Part shown: positions 1 through 12,523 of the stretch, one piece after another
Layout: every line of letters begins with the position of its first letter
How positions within the stretch are numbered: position 1 is the stretch's first letter
Assembly: GCA_964036665.1 (NCBI GenBank)
Contig: OZ038530.1
Coordinates: 17,444,001-17,508,000 of the forward strand
Length of the DNA: 64,000 nucleotides
Source of the DNA: Gordius sp. MW1
Lineage: Eukaryota; Nematomorpha; Gordioida; Gordea; Gordiidae
Direction: 5' to 3'
Notes under the pieces: generated by a model
Told to the model about the DNA's origin: nothing
The model's database searches: none
Seen by the model: only the letters and a program-made list of their open reading frames with translations
Translations under genes and position numbers: made by a program

Positions 1-330
1 TTTTTTGTTTTAAATCCGCGGAATTTTAATAAGGGGAAAGGATTCACGTAAAAGGGAATAAATTAAAATATATAGTTGAAACAAAAAAAAATAAAATAAT
101 GGACCTATAGATGAGACTTTAATCTACAGGAATAAACTAATATTTGCAGCATAAATTAAAACTGCCGTGGTGATATAGCCTCAAAAAAGGTTAAAATGGA
201 AATTTTTTGCACCTTCAACCACGTTTATCTAAAAAACTGGAAGTTCTTGAAAAAACAAAGATTATTGTTAAGCGCAAAATTTTATTATCAGAATTATAAG
301 TCCGATTGCAGGAAGATTTTTTTGCAGACC
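1..330. repeat. Foldback element, one arm (cut by window start)
   Basis: This stretch is homologous to the right arm of the foldback element at 54739-55568. Shared blocks include the region around TGGACCTATAGATGA, GCCGTGG..ATATAGCCTCAAAAAA and CACCTTCAACC.CGTTTAT, ending at GATTGCAGG. The other arm, if present, lies before the window. No coding potential is seen. The element ends about 110 bp downstream of the FCP1 stop codon. Confidence 0.75.
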
Positions 331-445
331 TGCGTTATTAGGGCCAGTCATTAAATATTTTTAAATATAATATTTTTTTCGACTATGTCACTATATAAAA
401 ATAATTAATATGTTTATACAAATATTATATATACATGACGAAGCA

Positions 446-2784
446 TCATCGCTTTTTCCGTTTATATGATTTAAGTGAGTTTTTTTCAGAGATTTTAAAA
501 TTGGGATTCTTAGCAAACCAAGCCACATTATCATGGAGCTTGTCCTTTATATCGTGGACACCTTTTTCGTCGTCATCCGACTCGTTTAGGGCATCATATA
601 TTTCCTGCTCCATGTTTTTAATTAAATCTTCGCTTAACGGTTTTATTGGTGGAACGCGATCAAAAGTTGTTTTAGGATTGGTAAAACTACTTTTGATCAC
701 CTTCACATTTAAAGAATCAACAACCGTTTTCTCAGCCCTATGTTTCGTTATCTTTTTGCCAGTTACTTTATCATAGTAACTTATGCAAGCCGATTCATCT
801 ACTTCTCGATCGACACTCGAACTTTCTTGAGCCACGATGGGCGAAGGTAGGGAATGATGGTGTATGTGAAAAGAATTTTCTTGTTCAAAGGGCATTAATT
901 TCCATTCCTGAAGCGACACGCCTTGAATATTTTTTGTCTTAAATTCGCTAATAATTTATAAATATATATAAGAATTTTATAAAAAAAAAATACGTTATAG
1001 TGTCAGGTGATTCGTTTAATGGGAACAATGCTTCGCTTGCGCGCTCCCATCTTTCATAACAACTGATGAGCCAATCAATAGTGACAATATGAATGTCTCC
1101 TAATTTTTTTGCGCGATGTATTTTATTGGTACCTTTGATAGCGGCTATAAGATGGGTAGTAACTAGTTATGAGACCATATATAAAAAACCAATAAATAAG
1201 TTACTGTTCGCTTCTATGTCAGGTGATACAGAGGCTCCCAAAGAGAGCGCTATTTTTCTTTCTTTGCTATTTTCTAATGCGACATGTTTTGGAAACACCC
1301 CGCTAAAAACGATATTAACCCCACGAAGAACTTTGCCCCTAATTTCAGGAACTAATAAATGTTCTATATATAATCTCAATTTCTAAACAAACTTAGTGTT
1401 TTCAACGATGGTAAATCTAAATTGCTTGCCACCATTTTGTCATAGACCTCATAAAATTGCCGGTGTATATTAATTAATATATCTTCCAAATAAAAAAGGT
1501 AATCATCCTTGTCAGAAGCATCATTTATAGGCATTTCTGAGGAGTATTCTTCTAAAAAAATTATAGAAGCGAACATTAAAAAATACCAAAACCTTCTGAC
1601 ACTGAGGTCGGAATATCCATTGTGTCTTGTCTACTACCTATAAACTATTTAATAATCTTTATTATAAATTACAAGTCTCATCTATTTGACCATTATCACT
1701 CGGTTGACTGGATCCATTGGGCTCACAAATGGGTGACAAAACTGAATCGGGTTGAATTGCAAAACCAGGGGGCAAATTCATTTCTTCTGAACAATTGAAA
1801 AATTTGTATGGTTTTACATGTACTACATTTGGTACAAAATTCCAAACATCTTCTCTATCATCAATTATGCATACTAAGGAGTCACCAAATGGAAATAAGG
1901 TCCTAAAGGATACAATGCATTCCTTAAGAATATACTTGAGGTTTGCTGTTTTAGAATATGGGTCAATAAATTCATCCCTAGACAAAATACGATGGGAAAA
2001 CAGTTTTCCATCAATGTCAATTATATTAGCAATGGTATGTGCGTACGATCTTGCACCAAATGTACAAATGTGCAGTTCAAAAAACTTGCCTAAAAATACT
2101 TAGTTAATATATGATCCCTTTTACTTAAATTGGTTAAAAAGTCTGTTGTATGAGGTCTACACTTGGTGTGGTACCAATTGGGATAACTATTTGGTAATTG
2201 ATAATGATGAACACCTTCCATATCAGCAGGTACATCTTCATTTGTTGTATGAATTAATGTTTGATCTAAATCAACAATCAAAATCAATCTTCTTTCTTTA
2301 ATCAATCTTTTCTCATCGGCCTCACCCATTATTATGGCATGCTTATTAAAAATTGAAGCAAATTTTATTTAAATACTTCTCTATTAACTTTAAGTTCCGG
2401 AATTTTATGAATTAGAGGAATATAACCACCCATATTATGCTTCTCTTCTCTAATTACTTCTTCACCACATATTGCACAAATATCCTTCAATAATGTTGAG
2501 TGTGGACAACCAGGAATAATGTCAAAAAGTACCTGACTAAACTATACTTAAAACATATTAAATTTCAATTACCCATAGTCTATAGAGTCACCCAACTTCA
2601 CATATATCTTCTCAATAACTCCCGTTAGAGGTGATTTAAATAACTGAGTTTTATTATTTACACTATACACAAATAATATTCTGTTTTTTAAAACAATATC
2701 TTTTTCTTTTGATTTGAATTTTTGAATTATTGATTTATTAGGGCCACTAAATTTAATATTATCAGTTTTTAAACAATTTTCCAT
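446..2784 (-). CDS. ctdp1: RNA polymerase II CTD phosphatase FCP1 (CTDP1), 10 exons, all introns 33-46 bp
   Basis: Nuclear phosphatase that removes phosphate from the C-terminal repeats of the largest RNA polymerase II subunit, recycling the enzyme. Exons in transcript order: 2784-2573, 2536-2377, 2341-2125, 2089-1936, 1902-1673, 1637-1593, 1551-1393, 1351-1205, 1162-994, 947-446; they sum to 1995 nt, 664 residues. The N-terminal biotinyl-like region ends in SPLTGVIEKIYVKLGDS. The FCPH domain carries the catalytic motif DLDQTLIHT (Asp148 and Asp150), then FTFGAR-like CTFGARSYAHTIA and CIIDDREDVW. A BRCT domain lies at about 393-485 (GVNIVFSG; WLISCYERWER). The tail keeps the family's YDKVTGKKI and PLSEDLIKNMEQEI blocks and ends in a basic KSYKRKKR, a likely nuclear signal. 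Every junction keeps frame and uses GT/AG. The 33-bp intron (1903-1935) has no in-frame stop, so a naive ORF reads through it; dropping it restores the family spacing NLKTLFPFGD. The start is the first ATG of exon 1. Identity is firm; the N terminus is the least certain part. Confidence 0.93.
1593..1637 (-). other. 45-bp FCP1 microexon between 35-bp and 41-bp introns
   Basis: Exon 6 of FCP1. Upstream intron 1638-1672 is 35 bp and downstream intron 1552-1592 is 41 bp. Phase 1 on both sides, encoding SRQDTMDIPTSVSE in the weakly conserved linker between the phosphatase and BRCT domains. It is supported by frame and splice sites, not by protein homology. Confidence 0.6.
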
Positions 2785-3303
2785 ATCATTTTCTTTAAGT
2801 ATCCGGCAGATATGTACAATTTGTTAAATCGCTTTATCACGTACCATTAATCTATGTTATGTGTTTTAATTATTTCTATAGTTTTTCAAACGATTAGGAA
2901 ATAATGAAATGACTAGAAATAAGGCTTACAAATATATAAATGAACATTAAAAGCTTATAAAAAATAATGCGACATAGAGCATAGAACTTTTTAAGCTAGA
3001 AATCACGCAGGCAAGTCAAAATGCTGTCAATAAGGATGACTAATCTTTGATTTATTAAAGAGTTTTGGATTGTTTTGACGGCGTTAAATGTAAGGCTTGT
3101 CAAAGGACAAAACTACAATAATTTAAATTCAGCTTTAGGTTGTATTAAAATTAAAATTAGTTATAGATTAGCAGTGTAGCTAGTGATACAAGTTTAATAT
3201 GCTTTTTATAGGTTGACTAACGCTCTTAAATAAATTGATATTACTCCTGGGCTTAAGTTTGTAGATAAGATGTTATAGGGCAAAAGAAGTTATAATGTGA
3301 AAG
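2785..3303. other. Upstream flank of FCP1, no gene seen
   Basis: AT-rich sequence before the FCP1 start codon. It must hold the FCP1 promoter, but no TATA box or other element stands out against the base composition. No ORF with coding character. Confidence 0.4.
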
Positions 3304-3452
3304 CATGGGCGTACCCAGGTTTTGGATTAGGGGAAGGGGGGGGGGGGGCAAAACGTTTATAAGTTCAATTAGAGGGGGGCATTAATTTTTCAACGTTTTT
3401 GCATTGAAATTTTTTTTTGTAATTTAGGGGGTGCCCCCCCCCCTACGCCCAA
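3304..3452. mobile_element. MITE of the GGGCGTAGCC family
   Basis: Starts CATGGGCGTACCCAGG and ends with CCTACGCCC, an imperfect terminal inverted repeat, with G runs inside the left end, C runs inside the right end and an AT-rich core containing GCATTGAAATTTTT. Same design as copies at 7596, 18893, 23879, 28004, 28833, 30084, 43310 and 60350. Confidence 0.75.
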
Positions 3453-4199
3453 GTGTGAAAGACAATGTTAGAATTTTGTCAGTATTCATAGTTAGGCGAA
3501 GGGCTTGCTAGATTTTTATGTGTTTTGCATAGGACGTCATGAACTTTAAATTATGTGTTTTCTCTAGCTTTAAACAAATAAGTTTAAATTTGCCGCTATC
3601 TTTCATTCATCACAGAGCCAATTTTTTTAACTCTTAATCGACTTATAGGTTAAGATTAAGATAGGGATAGATTTTATTTTAAAAATAGAAGTTATTTTGA
3701 CAGTGTGGATATACCATATGTGCTCCACAAATAACTTCATTAATGGCTGCTATAGAATTCATGAATCTTCAATGTTAATCTAAATTTAAAATATAAATCC
3801 CAATTTTAGCACTTAATTTAATTTTAAGTAATTATGTAATATATAACAGGCATGCTTGGGGGGGATCAGAGGAAAAAATGAGGAATAGGGCAACATATAT
3901 TACGAGATGGCATCTAGTGTCCTTCACCAACTTTTGTTTAATAATATGTGTCGAATTAAATTACACTAATCCGATTATATTTTTTAAAATTTTATAGCCA
4001 GGTAATCATCTATCAAATTTATAAAAGCGCATAGTTAAAATATAAAATGGGAAATTTATAATGAGGTAACAATTTTTGGCGTCTTTTATAGGTTTATGAT
4101 TAGATTGTTAAAGTTATATTTGTTAGAAAAAGGTATTAAATATAGAATGAAACTCATAATAGGATACAAGAACAAAAATATTTATAAATAAAATGATAA
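3453..4199. other. No recognisable feature
   Basis: AT-rich intergenic DNA with no supported gene, RNA or repeat. Confidence 0.4.
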
Positions 4200-4870
4200 G
4201 CATTATCCTTTTCTTCGTCATCTTTAAGAATGGGCATTGAATCCACCAGGGAGAAAAATTGGATTTGGCAATGGATGGCGATTGATCGTCTTGGTAAAAA
4301 ACTATTAGATATTTATGAAGGAGGCGAGCGTTAATTAAGATCTTTAAATAAATTTAAAGCGCTCTTCCCAAACGTCATTGTGCACGACGAAATGATAGGA
4401 ATAAAAATAAAGGATTCTGATAAAAGTATGTTTTAAGGATGCTGATCCTAAGGATTCGTGAGTATCGTTGAAGGGTGCAAAAAGGTCAATATAAGTTTAG
4501 TTCCAATTTAAAAAAGGCCTTTGTTCCATGGAACAAGTGACGTAGCGTCAAGAAGACGCATCCGCCCTTCAAGAGAGGAATTTGACTGTTCATGGATGGA
4601 GGGAACTTTTGCCCGTTTGAGGGCAGCTTGTAGCATTATTTATTTTGGTGCCTACTATACCTGCTTTTGTTAAATTTACAATGCAGAGGGTGAAGCGCTT
4701 TCTCATCTACAAGTGTATCAAAAAGCCGGCAGGGGTATGGTGACGTGTATTTACAACTCAAGCGGAGGGCAATGTTGAACGACAGATTGGGGTACGCTAA
4801 GAGCATTCCCGAAAACTTGCTAAAGTAAGCTTCAAGCCATTTATGGCCGGATTGGTCAAAAGCCAATGAC
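4200..4870 (-). mobile_element. Remnant of LINE-like reverse transcriptase family, C-terminal part
   Basis: Reading the minus strand from 4866, HKWLEAYFSKF matches the family's WL.A..S block (compare HDWLEAFTSIFSN at about 12.48 kb), and further on come conserved Cys/His positions, LKRAKVPS, SLEGRMR and SLVPWNKGLF. The last two correspond to SLEGRMRPDGSSLIPWENG at about 13.47-13.52 kb, so these are two copies of one family. Stops and shifts interrupt it; it is a dead remnant. The class (non-LTR) is inferred from the reverse transcriptase in the longer copy. Confidence 0.65.
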
Positions 4871-5929
4871 CTAATACTGTTATTAAGGAAGACTAGTCTA
4901 TCTGAAATTTTTTTAAAGTTGATTTAATCCAGGTGTTTAAGATAACGATTTAAAATAAAATTTAGATTAGTCTAATTTTGTTGATTTTGCGAAGTGCAGT
5001 GCTTTTTCCATTATAATATTCTTGCTTTTGTCAAAGAAACTTTCTCAACTTATTGCTTAAAGGTAGTCAGCTAATATTAATAAATCGATTTAAACATTAA
5101 ATAGAGTGTCGTATCCCTAGATACGTGGATATTCCCCATTTCCCCCAACCCCTTGTAAAACAGTGTATCTCATTCGATTAATTACAGAAGTTCATTTATT
5201 GTTAGAGTTCTTAACATTGTCGGGTCTTTTGATCAGAGGCATACTCACTGAGTAGCCCCTTTTCTTGTAACCTTAAGTTCATATGTGATACTTTTACTTT
5301 CTATTTAATTTCAGTACGTGTGTTACTTTACCCCCCCCCTCCCCCACGCGCTACGTGTTTGTTATTTATTCCATATATGTATTACCATTGATCAACTTGA
5401 ATACGCATCATTGAACTCGATAACGCGTTTCGATTCATTTATAATTATTTTTTTTCCGTCTTAGTATATACAATAAAAATGTAGCTCCTGATTCTCCCTT
5501 CTAAAACTACTCCCTTTGGGGAGGGGATAAGGTTTATCCCTTTACGGCCCAATATAGTTTATCCTTTTACGGCCCGATACATCCCCCTATCTTTCCTTTC
5601 AATTCGCCCAAATATTTATTCCTATTCCTCATATCTTAAATCCCATCCTAAACAAATATAAAGATTTCATCATCTTATTTAAAAACAGAATATAGAGTAA
5701 ACATGTTAATAAAAAAATTACGCACTTTAAAAGAAAATTTAGAGCTATCATTATTGAAATAATAATTTATATTAAATATGCAGAATGTGTGTTGCTTTCA
5801 TATCAAACAAATGATCAAGTTTTTACGTAACTGCATGTCCTTATTTGTTAAAGCGGATTAGGCAGCATATATTTTTTCCTCGCTGGCTTGGACCACCCAT
5901 CAATAGTTCTCCCTTCTGTTAAGAATGGC
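4871..5929. other. No recognisable gene
   Basis: AT-rich intergenic DNA. A C run at about 5333-5345 is the only compositional feature. Confidence 0.35.
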
Positions 5930-6240
5930 GAACCATGACAACATAGACATTTTGCCGCCCCTTCGCCCCCTCTAACCAAAACTACAACGCTCTGACCCTC
6001 GCTGAACACCGCAAAACGGTAAAATACCAGGCCCTCCTACCCTTTAATATCTTTACCCCTATCCGTGCTCTGCGATTTTGGTCCGGCCGCCATTAAGCTT
6101 TTTAAAGAAATCAGCCGTCGCTGCCCGCCCTCTAAATATTCCACAAATTTTTTACTTAAATAAAAAATTGGTATTTTTATAGCAAAGTACAATTTTAAAT
6201 CCCTGGTCGACAGCTGGTCACTTTTAATAGTTGACACATG
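5930..6240 (+). mobile_element. Remnant of LINE-like reverse transcriptase family, extreme C terminus
   Basis: On the plus strand the translation contains LAEHRKTVKYQALLPF, matching LAEERKLQKYKALLDL at about 13.59 kb in the long copy. The last blocks read EISRRCPPSKYST-like and IAKYNFKS-like in shifted frames. Stops interrupt it. It is a second, independent 3' remnant of the family seen at 9.06-13.83 kb. Confidence 0.55.
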
Positions 6241-6414
6241 CGACGCTTTTAAATTATAATTTATTTTGTTTTATACCCGTTCTTATGTTTTTCCAATTTT
6301 TATACTTCGTTTTTATAATGTTCTTACGTTTTTATATTTTAAAATGAAGACTATTACGTATATATTTCACTCATTTAAGGTTAGTTTCCCTGGTCTGCTG
6401 GCTTGCTAACACTA

Positions 6415-7440
6415 AGTGTATGCACTCAATCAATTGCTAGGCAATTTATGGCCTCATTTTTGGTTGTCTTATCCTGTCCGTTCTGTTCAACTTGTAGTTT
6501 TTCAATTATTGCTGTGGAAACTTATACGAGGTTTTAATGGCTGTGGACTTATGCTTCTGTAAAAAAACTTTTCTTTCGCAAATATACTAGGTATTGACAG
6601 CTGGCTTTAATTTTTTTGACCTCGCCTGAGCCCAAACTCCATTATTGTTTTTGTGCCTGATTAATTATTACCTTTAGTTATGAATTTTTGCCTTATCGAT
6701 AATTGCAAAATTAGCGAAATAATTCGTTGAAAATTAATGCTGATCGTTGCTTACATCTAATTGGTCTGACCTTTCAGACCAAATTCTGGTTAATTGCTAT
6801 TCATTTTTGTTGCTAATTTTTGTTTATAAGTATTTTGGCAATTTGTCTGTGTTGCTGCTTTATAACGGATGATTGCAAAACTGGCTAAAGAGTTCCCTGC
6901 AAATTAATGATGACCGTTGCTTATTTATACTTTATCTGACCCCGGCAAAGGCCATAACCCATTTTTATGCCTTTGCCATTTATATTATCTTAGCTTCAAA
7001 TATACATTTTCTTGCAAAAAATAGTTTTTTTGGATGAAAATAAAGGATGACCGTTCCCCCGGCCAATCAACCGTTTTGTACCTTTTTTCGAGCCTCACTT
7101 TATTGTTGATTTTTTGTGCATTTATGTTGGTGTAGGCGGCTACTTTTAGGCCAAAAACGCATATATTTCTCTCACCCCCTACTTAGAGTTGGACCCTTGC
7201 CCCCAACCCCCTTTGTCTCCCCTTTTTGCTTTCCCCCTCCTAATTCTCCTATTTGTCCCCCTTCCGCCCCTCTCTTCCCTATTTTCCCCCCTCCGCCCTA
7301 TTATGACCCCCTTTTTTGCCTCTTGCCCCCTCCCATTCTGCCTCCTTGCCCCATTTTGCCCCCCCCCCTTTACCTCCTTACCCACCCCCTTTGTACCCCC
7401 ATCCCCCCACGTAGGCCTCTTGCGATAAGTGTTGACGCAC
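6415..7440 (+). mobile_element. Hairpin-ended non-autonomous repeat, copy A (uncertain right end)
   Basis: The left end reads AATTGCTAGGCAATTTATGG followed by GGTTGTC...TGTCCG, as at 56175 and 25886. The next 200 bp (GCTGTGGAAACTTAT, GCTTCTGTA, CTCGCCTGAGCCCAAA) align with 25886-26045. A pyrimidine-rich tract at 7170-7420 resembles the tract before the 3' hairpin of the copy at 56.2 kb, but no terminal hairpin is seen. Non-coding: the long ORFs across the C-rich tract are composition artefacts. Confidence 0.5.
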
Positions 7441-7595
7441 CCAAATTGAAAGCATAGTCCATCAAAGTATAATTAAGGTTTAAGAGAAGGATCGCCCCTA
7501 ACTTTGCTAATATTATGGTAAAACCTTGTCTCCAACAATCCAACTTACAATCAATCAAGCCTATATAAAAGACAAATTCATTATAGACCTTCAAA

Positions 7596-7742
7596 CATAG
7601 GCGTAGCCAGCTTCCCCCCTCTACATCCAAATATTTGTTTAAATTTATTAAAATTATGGCTAAAATTTTAAAAAATTATTATTTTTGCCCCTCCCTAAAT
7701 CGTTATTGGCCCCCTCTAATCCCAATACTGGCTACGCCCATG
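7596..7742. mobile_element. MITE of the GGGCGTAGCC family
   Basis: CATAGGCGTAGCCAGC at the left and CTGGCTACGCCCATG at the right form the inverted ends. The core TTAAAATTATGGCTAAAATTT and CCCCTCCCTAAATC identify a subtype shared, in inverted orientation, with 28004 and 28833. Confidence 0.85.
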
Positions 7743-9059
7743 ACTTCATATAACAATCATTCAATACCACATTAAGACATACCACAATTTAACCATGAAC
7801 ATTTACACCTCAACACATCTCTCCACTCATTAATATTGAACATATAACCAGCTCTAAAAAATTTCAAGATGCCCATGATATATATAGTTCAAATTAGTCT
7901 CTAATTAAAATTGCCGATAGATGGCGCTAATTAGAGGTTAATTTTAATTTAATTACGGCACTCCTGAAAGGGGTTATTATTATCTTCTTCTATTATTATT
8001 GAACCCGCAATTTATTAATTTCAAATAATGTATATTTTTCATCAAATTATGTTCGTAATATAAACTAAAAAAAGTATACTTAAAAGACTCTGCACAATGT
8101 AGCCATTGTACAACTAAAATTATTTTATATTTGCACTAAATTATTTTAAGGAATAATATGCTTTAAGAATCGAAATAACCCTTCAATATTTCCTAACTCA
8201 TCTAGCTCACATTTAATCCTTCAAACTTTTATTCCCTAGCGAGACTAAGTATAGAGGCATATTCAATGGACAATCTTTTTACACCAATAGTTTCTTTTGA
8301 AATAGGAAAAAACCTGCTATTCAGGCAACACCCAATTACATTCTCACCAATAAACCCTGATCCTCTCTGGATAAAAGGTTTAATCTTTTTAAAACAGATC
8401 ATCTTAATTTGAGAATTATACAATTTTATGTTTCATATGATCTTTTATTCATACAATTTACAATTTTACTGGCTCATTTATGAACTCCTTAATAATGCGT
8501 AGTTATTGAAAATTCAACGGTGAAAAATTTTAAACAGTTTTGTATAAAAATACAAAAATGTTTAAATCTGTGTGTATGTGAAGTTTATATAGAGATGATT
8601 TGGTCGTAATCCAAATTACCAAGAAATCGATATTAATTTCTGGAACGATCGTAGGTTTATAGAAAAATCTAAATATATCGATAATCTTCTGGGAAGACGG
8701 ATCGATTGACGTCTTAGTTTGTGACAAACTTATTTCTCTGAAATGACATCCTAAGTAATTAATTGATGGCGACTAGACTAACGTAACTTATGTCATGTGC
8801 AATTGTCGTCAATGCTGTCGTATAACTAACGTCACCACAACTCCCTGATCTTACCTTAAAGGGTTAAATTTATATTGCATAATAACCTTTACTTTTGCTG
8901 TATGCCACTTAAATCTGAGAATAAAAAAAAGAAGAAACAATAAATTTTTAGTGCTCTCATATCTTACCAAAGCAGACCTATGCTATTGCATCACTTATTA
9001 TTAAAGACATAATAACAATTAAACATATACCCTGAAAATAGCAAACTTGCACGTTTAAA
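7743..9059. other. No recognisable gene
   Basis: AT-rich intergenic DNA with short ORFs on both strands, none with a recognisable family. The end may include the 5' part of the LINE-like element that follows. Confidence 0.35.
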
Positions 9060-10956
9060 ATTTTTATTAAACTTTATTTTCGCTTTTCAGTAGCACTTAA
9101 CTCTCCATGCCGTACATGTAAGAGAAACATTTGTTTAAACAAAATAAAATTGTTTTGTCCACCATGGCCCATTATCAACTAAAAGACCTTCATCTGATAA
9201 GCTGCCCCCCCCTAAATATAATATGTCCTCCTACAGCATTAGAAATCGATTCTAATAATAATATTGACATCAAACCTAACTCTAATACATTCCCAGCTAC
9301 CCTTAATAATGTTATTACAGTGATGAGCCTCTGGATTTCACATAGAGTAAAGTCCTTTTGGCTCATAGCTTAACCCCCACAATTCCAAGAATTCCAAGAG
9401 GAGCACGACTTTGATTGCAACAATTTTTAATAAACTTGCTTAATACTATCATAAGTGATCCACACAACATTGTTGCTTGGGAAAAAGTAATCAAATTCTT
9501 ACCACATTTTGGCTCCACCCAAATCTAAGGCAACCCTATCACAAAAAAACAAGAATAAAATTTTGAATTCTGACATTCAAAAAAACAAGAATAAAATTTT
9601 GAATTTTGACATTAATACCCTTGCAGATTATATATCTGATGAAGATAAATTAATATTTTCAACTCCTAAACAAACTGCAACTATGATATCCAGAAAAATT
9701 CATTTATTTGACATAAAAGGGGCCATGAGACTTTTAAAGGAGAACAATCCAATTGTAACCCTTAGTCAGGAATCATATGAACATCTTCTTGCTAAACACC
9801 CAAAACATTTGTCTGAGTATTGCGTCCCTCTTATGGCATCCAACTTAACCTTAGATTTCACAAAAACTAGTGAAGTTACCCATTCCTTCCCAATCGACTC
9901 TGCTGCAAGTTTGGATGGTATCAAACCAATTTATCTTCAAGATCTAATTAAAATTGAAAATATCAATTCCTTAATTTACTCGCTGCATTAACTAAATTTT
10001 GCAATCTAATTATTGTTAGCAACATTCCTCAAAAAGTCCGACCAATAATCTTTGGGATTGGGACCAAGTTGCATGTTATACGAAAGCAAAACAAAACTTT
10101 AAGACCGATCGCCATCGGTGGAGTTTTTCGAAAGATCATACCTAAATTTATATTCAAACTAACCAAGCATTATTTATCCCTATCCCTAATCCCTCACCAG
10201 CTAAGATTCGCTGTTAAAGGGGGATGTGAAATAGCTACGCATGCTGCTAGATTGACCCTTAAAAATCTACCGCCCAGCGAGTCATTCATAAAATTAGATT
10301 TTCAAAACGCCTTTAACAACCTAAACTGAAATTCCTTTATTAGTTCTTTTATCGATGCTATTCCTCAATATGCGAATTATATTCTTTTGTTGTTGCACCC
10401 CATCTATTTTAAAATGTGGACAATTTTTTATTGATTCAGCTGAGGGGATACAACAGGGGGGCACCCTTGGCCCCCCCCCCCCTATTTCATATGGCTATCA
10501 AACCATTAATAGACGAAATCAACGACAAATGCAATTTGTGGTTAAACTTGTGGTTACTCGACGATGTCATCCCATCAGGCACCCCCCATTAATGGACTAC
10601 ATAAAATTTAACCTATTATTAAACGCGACAAGATGCAAGATTTATTCGACAGTCCACCATCCTTTGCAACTTTTCTACGCATTGAAAGACGAGTTTTTTT
10701 TACTAGGTTCTCCAATAGGAGGTCTAGAATGCTTTAGAAGTTATCTCGACAATAACCTCAAAAATTTTAAATTTAAAAATGAAATCTTTAAGCTTATGCC
10801 CGCCCATCATGCATTTTATATTTTAGAAACTACTTTATTATTGCGAAAATATTATTATGCTTTCGCGAATTTTTGCATACACAAATTTTACATAATTTTA
10901 AAACCCACATAAAATCTGGCATCGAATCCACCCTCAACTTATCATTCAATACTATA

Positions 10957-12177
10957 TGGTTACCTAGGCAAAAACTTAATTTGAATATATCAACTCACCT
11001 AGGCAAAAACTTAACCTTCATTATTCAAGTATTCACGCACCTTATTCATAAAAGTGAATGCATTCAAGTATTTGAATGTCTCGTAATTCATCATTATTTT
11101 TCACACAAATAACCTCGCTAGATGTGTATATAAACACGTTGTTTTAAATAAATTTCATTCACTTGAATCACTTTTCTTCTGGGTTATAGTGTAGAAACTT
11201 AATTCTCTACATATGGTGACCCCGCATTTTCGTGGGAGCCGATTTTTTCCTCCCCCCTATACATTTATAACCCAGGTCCACATTGACCTCGACTTTCGGT
11301 AAGACCTATTTTTTCTCCCCCATAACAGTAGTAATGGCGTTTGGTTTTTTTAGTTAAAATAAAACAATTCAGATATAGGGCATTACCTTTTCAATCCGGC
11401 ATACAATCGAGCTGCAACAAACAATTTCGCCCTTAATGCTAAACTCGAAACATGTGGCTGCTGTGATAGATACAAACTACCTAACTACCTGATTGTTAAT
11501 ACGAAGAAAACCATGTTACCATAATTACACCTCTACACAAGCAACAACATCGTCTACCGAACGTCAAAATGGTCCACTCCCCGGCCAATGGGCAAACTGC
11601 AAAACATATCTCAACATAATCAACATCACATGGCCTCTTGCAACGAGCAAAGACGGCGTTCGGCAAAGCAATAACACTTACTACTACCACTACCAAAGTT
11701 CAAACCAATACTGACCGATTGAACTAAGGGAATAACGCGCTTCTGTAATAGATATGTCTGCTCCGACAAATCTACTAATATATTGGATAGCACATCAACT
11801 CCCAATCATCACTCACACCTCGGTCACCACACCAGCAAACTCTAGTACAAAAACTTAAACATTTGACCAACTATGTATTTTAACTTTCATTTTTAGCGCT
11901 CCTTGCAAATAAGAGGGGAATTATATGGTTACCTAGGCAAAAACTTAATTTGAATATATCAACTCACCTAGGCAAAAACTTAACCTTTATTATTCAAGTA
12001 TTCACGCACCCTATTCATAAAAGTGAAGACATTCAAGTATTTGAATGTCTCGTATTACCATTATTATTCACACAAATAACCTCGCTAGATGTGTATATAA
12101 GCATGATGTTTTAACTAAATTTTATTCACTTGAATCACTTTTTGGGTTATAATAAAGTAGAAACTTAATTCTCTACA
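10957..12177 (+). mobile_element. Short non-autonomous LTR element (TRIM-like) inserted in the LINE-like gene
   Basis: Two direct repeats of about 255 bp, 10957-11211 and 11926-12177, start TGGTTACCTAGG and end TTCTCTACA (TG...CA). Just after the first lies TGGTGACCCCG, a typical primer-binding region of LTR retrotransposons; just before the second lies a purine tract AAGAGGGGAA. The 0.7-kb interior has no coding sequence. The repeats differ at a modest number of sites plus small indels, so it is not recent but younger than its host. No clear target duplication is seen. Confidence 0.8.
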
Positions 12178-12523
12178 ATTAACACCTGGCCACAAGCTAC
12201 ATTACAAAATCTGGGGCCTGGGAATTCGTTCACCCGGCTCCTTATCACTGGCCTCATTTATATCATCCCACTTATTCTCAAAGTCTATCGTCGCTAACTT
12301 ATACAGATCCCTTTGGAATTAAAATGTTATACAAGAACTCACCACCAAAACACCAAATCAAAAGGATTGGGATGCTTGTTTGGTTTCACGCTCCGTTGCT
12401 TATCTCCTTTCGAGCTGCGATACCAAACAACATAACAATCTTAGATCTTTGTTGGTGTTTGATAAATCTAGACATGATTGGCTTGAGGCTTTTACTAGCA
12501 TATTCTCCAATATAATGTTAGAG

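Noticed and set aside
1093-2103. Plus-strand ORFs opposite FCP1
   Set aside because: They are antisense shadows of FCP1 exons with no family match.
7116-7457. Overlapping ORFs on both strands in the C-rich tract, rich in Pro or Gly/Arg
   Set aside because: Long stop-free frames in several frames follow from the pyrimidine-rich composition; the same tract type occurs in other copies of the hairpin-ended repeat.
10957-12177. The 255-bp direct repeats as a simple segmental duplication
   Set aside because: TG...CA ends, a primer-binding-like start and a purine tract before the second copy fit LTRs better.
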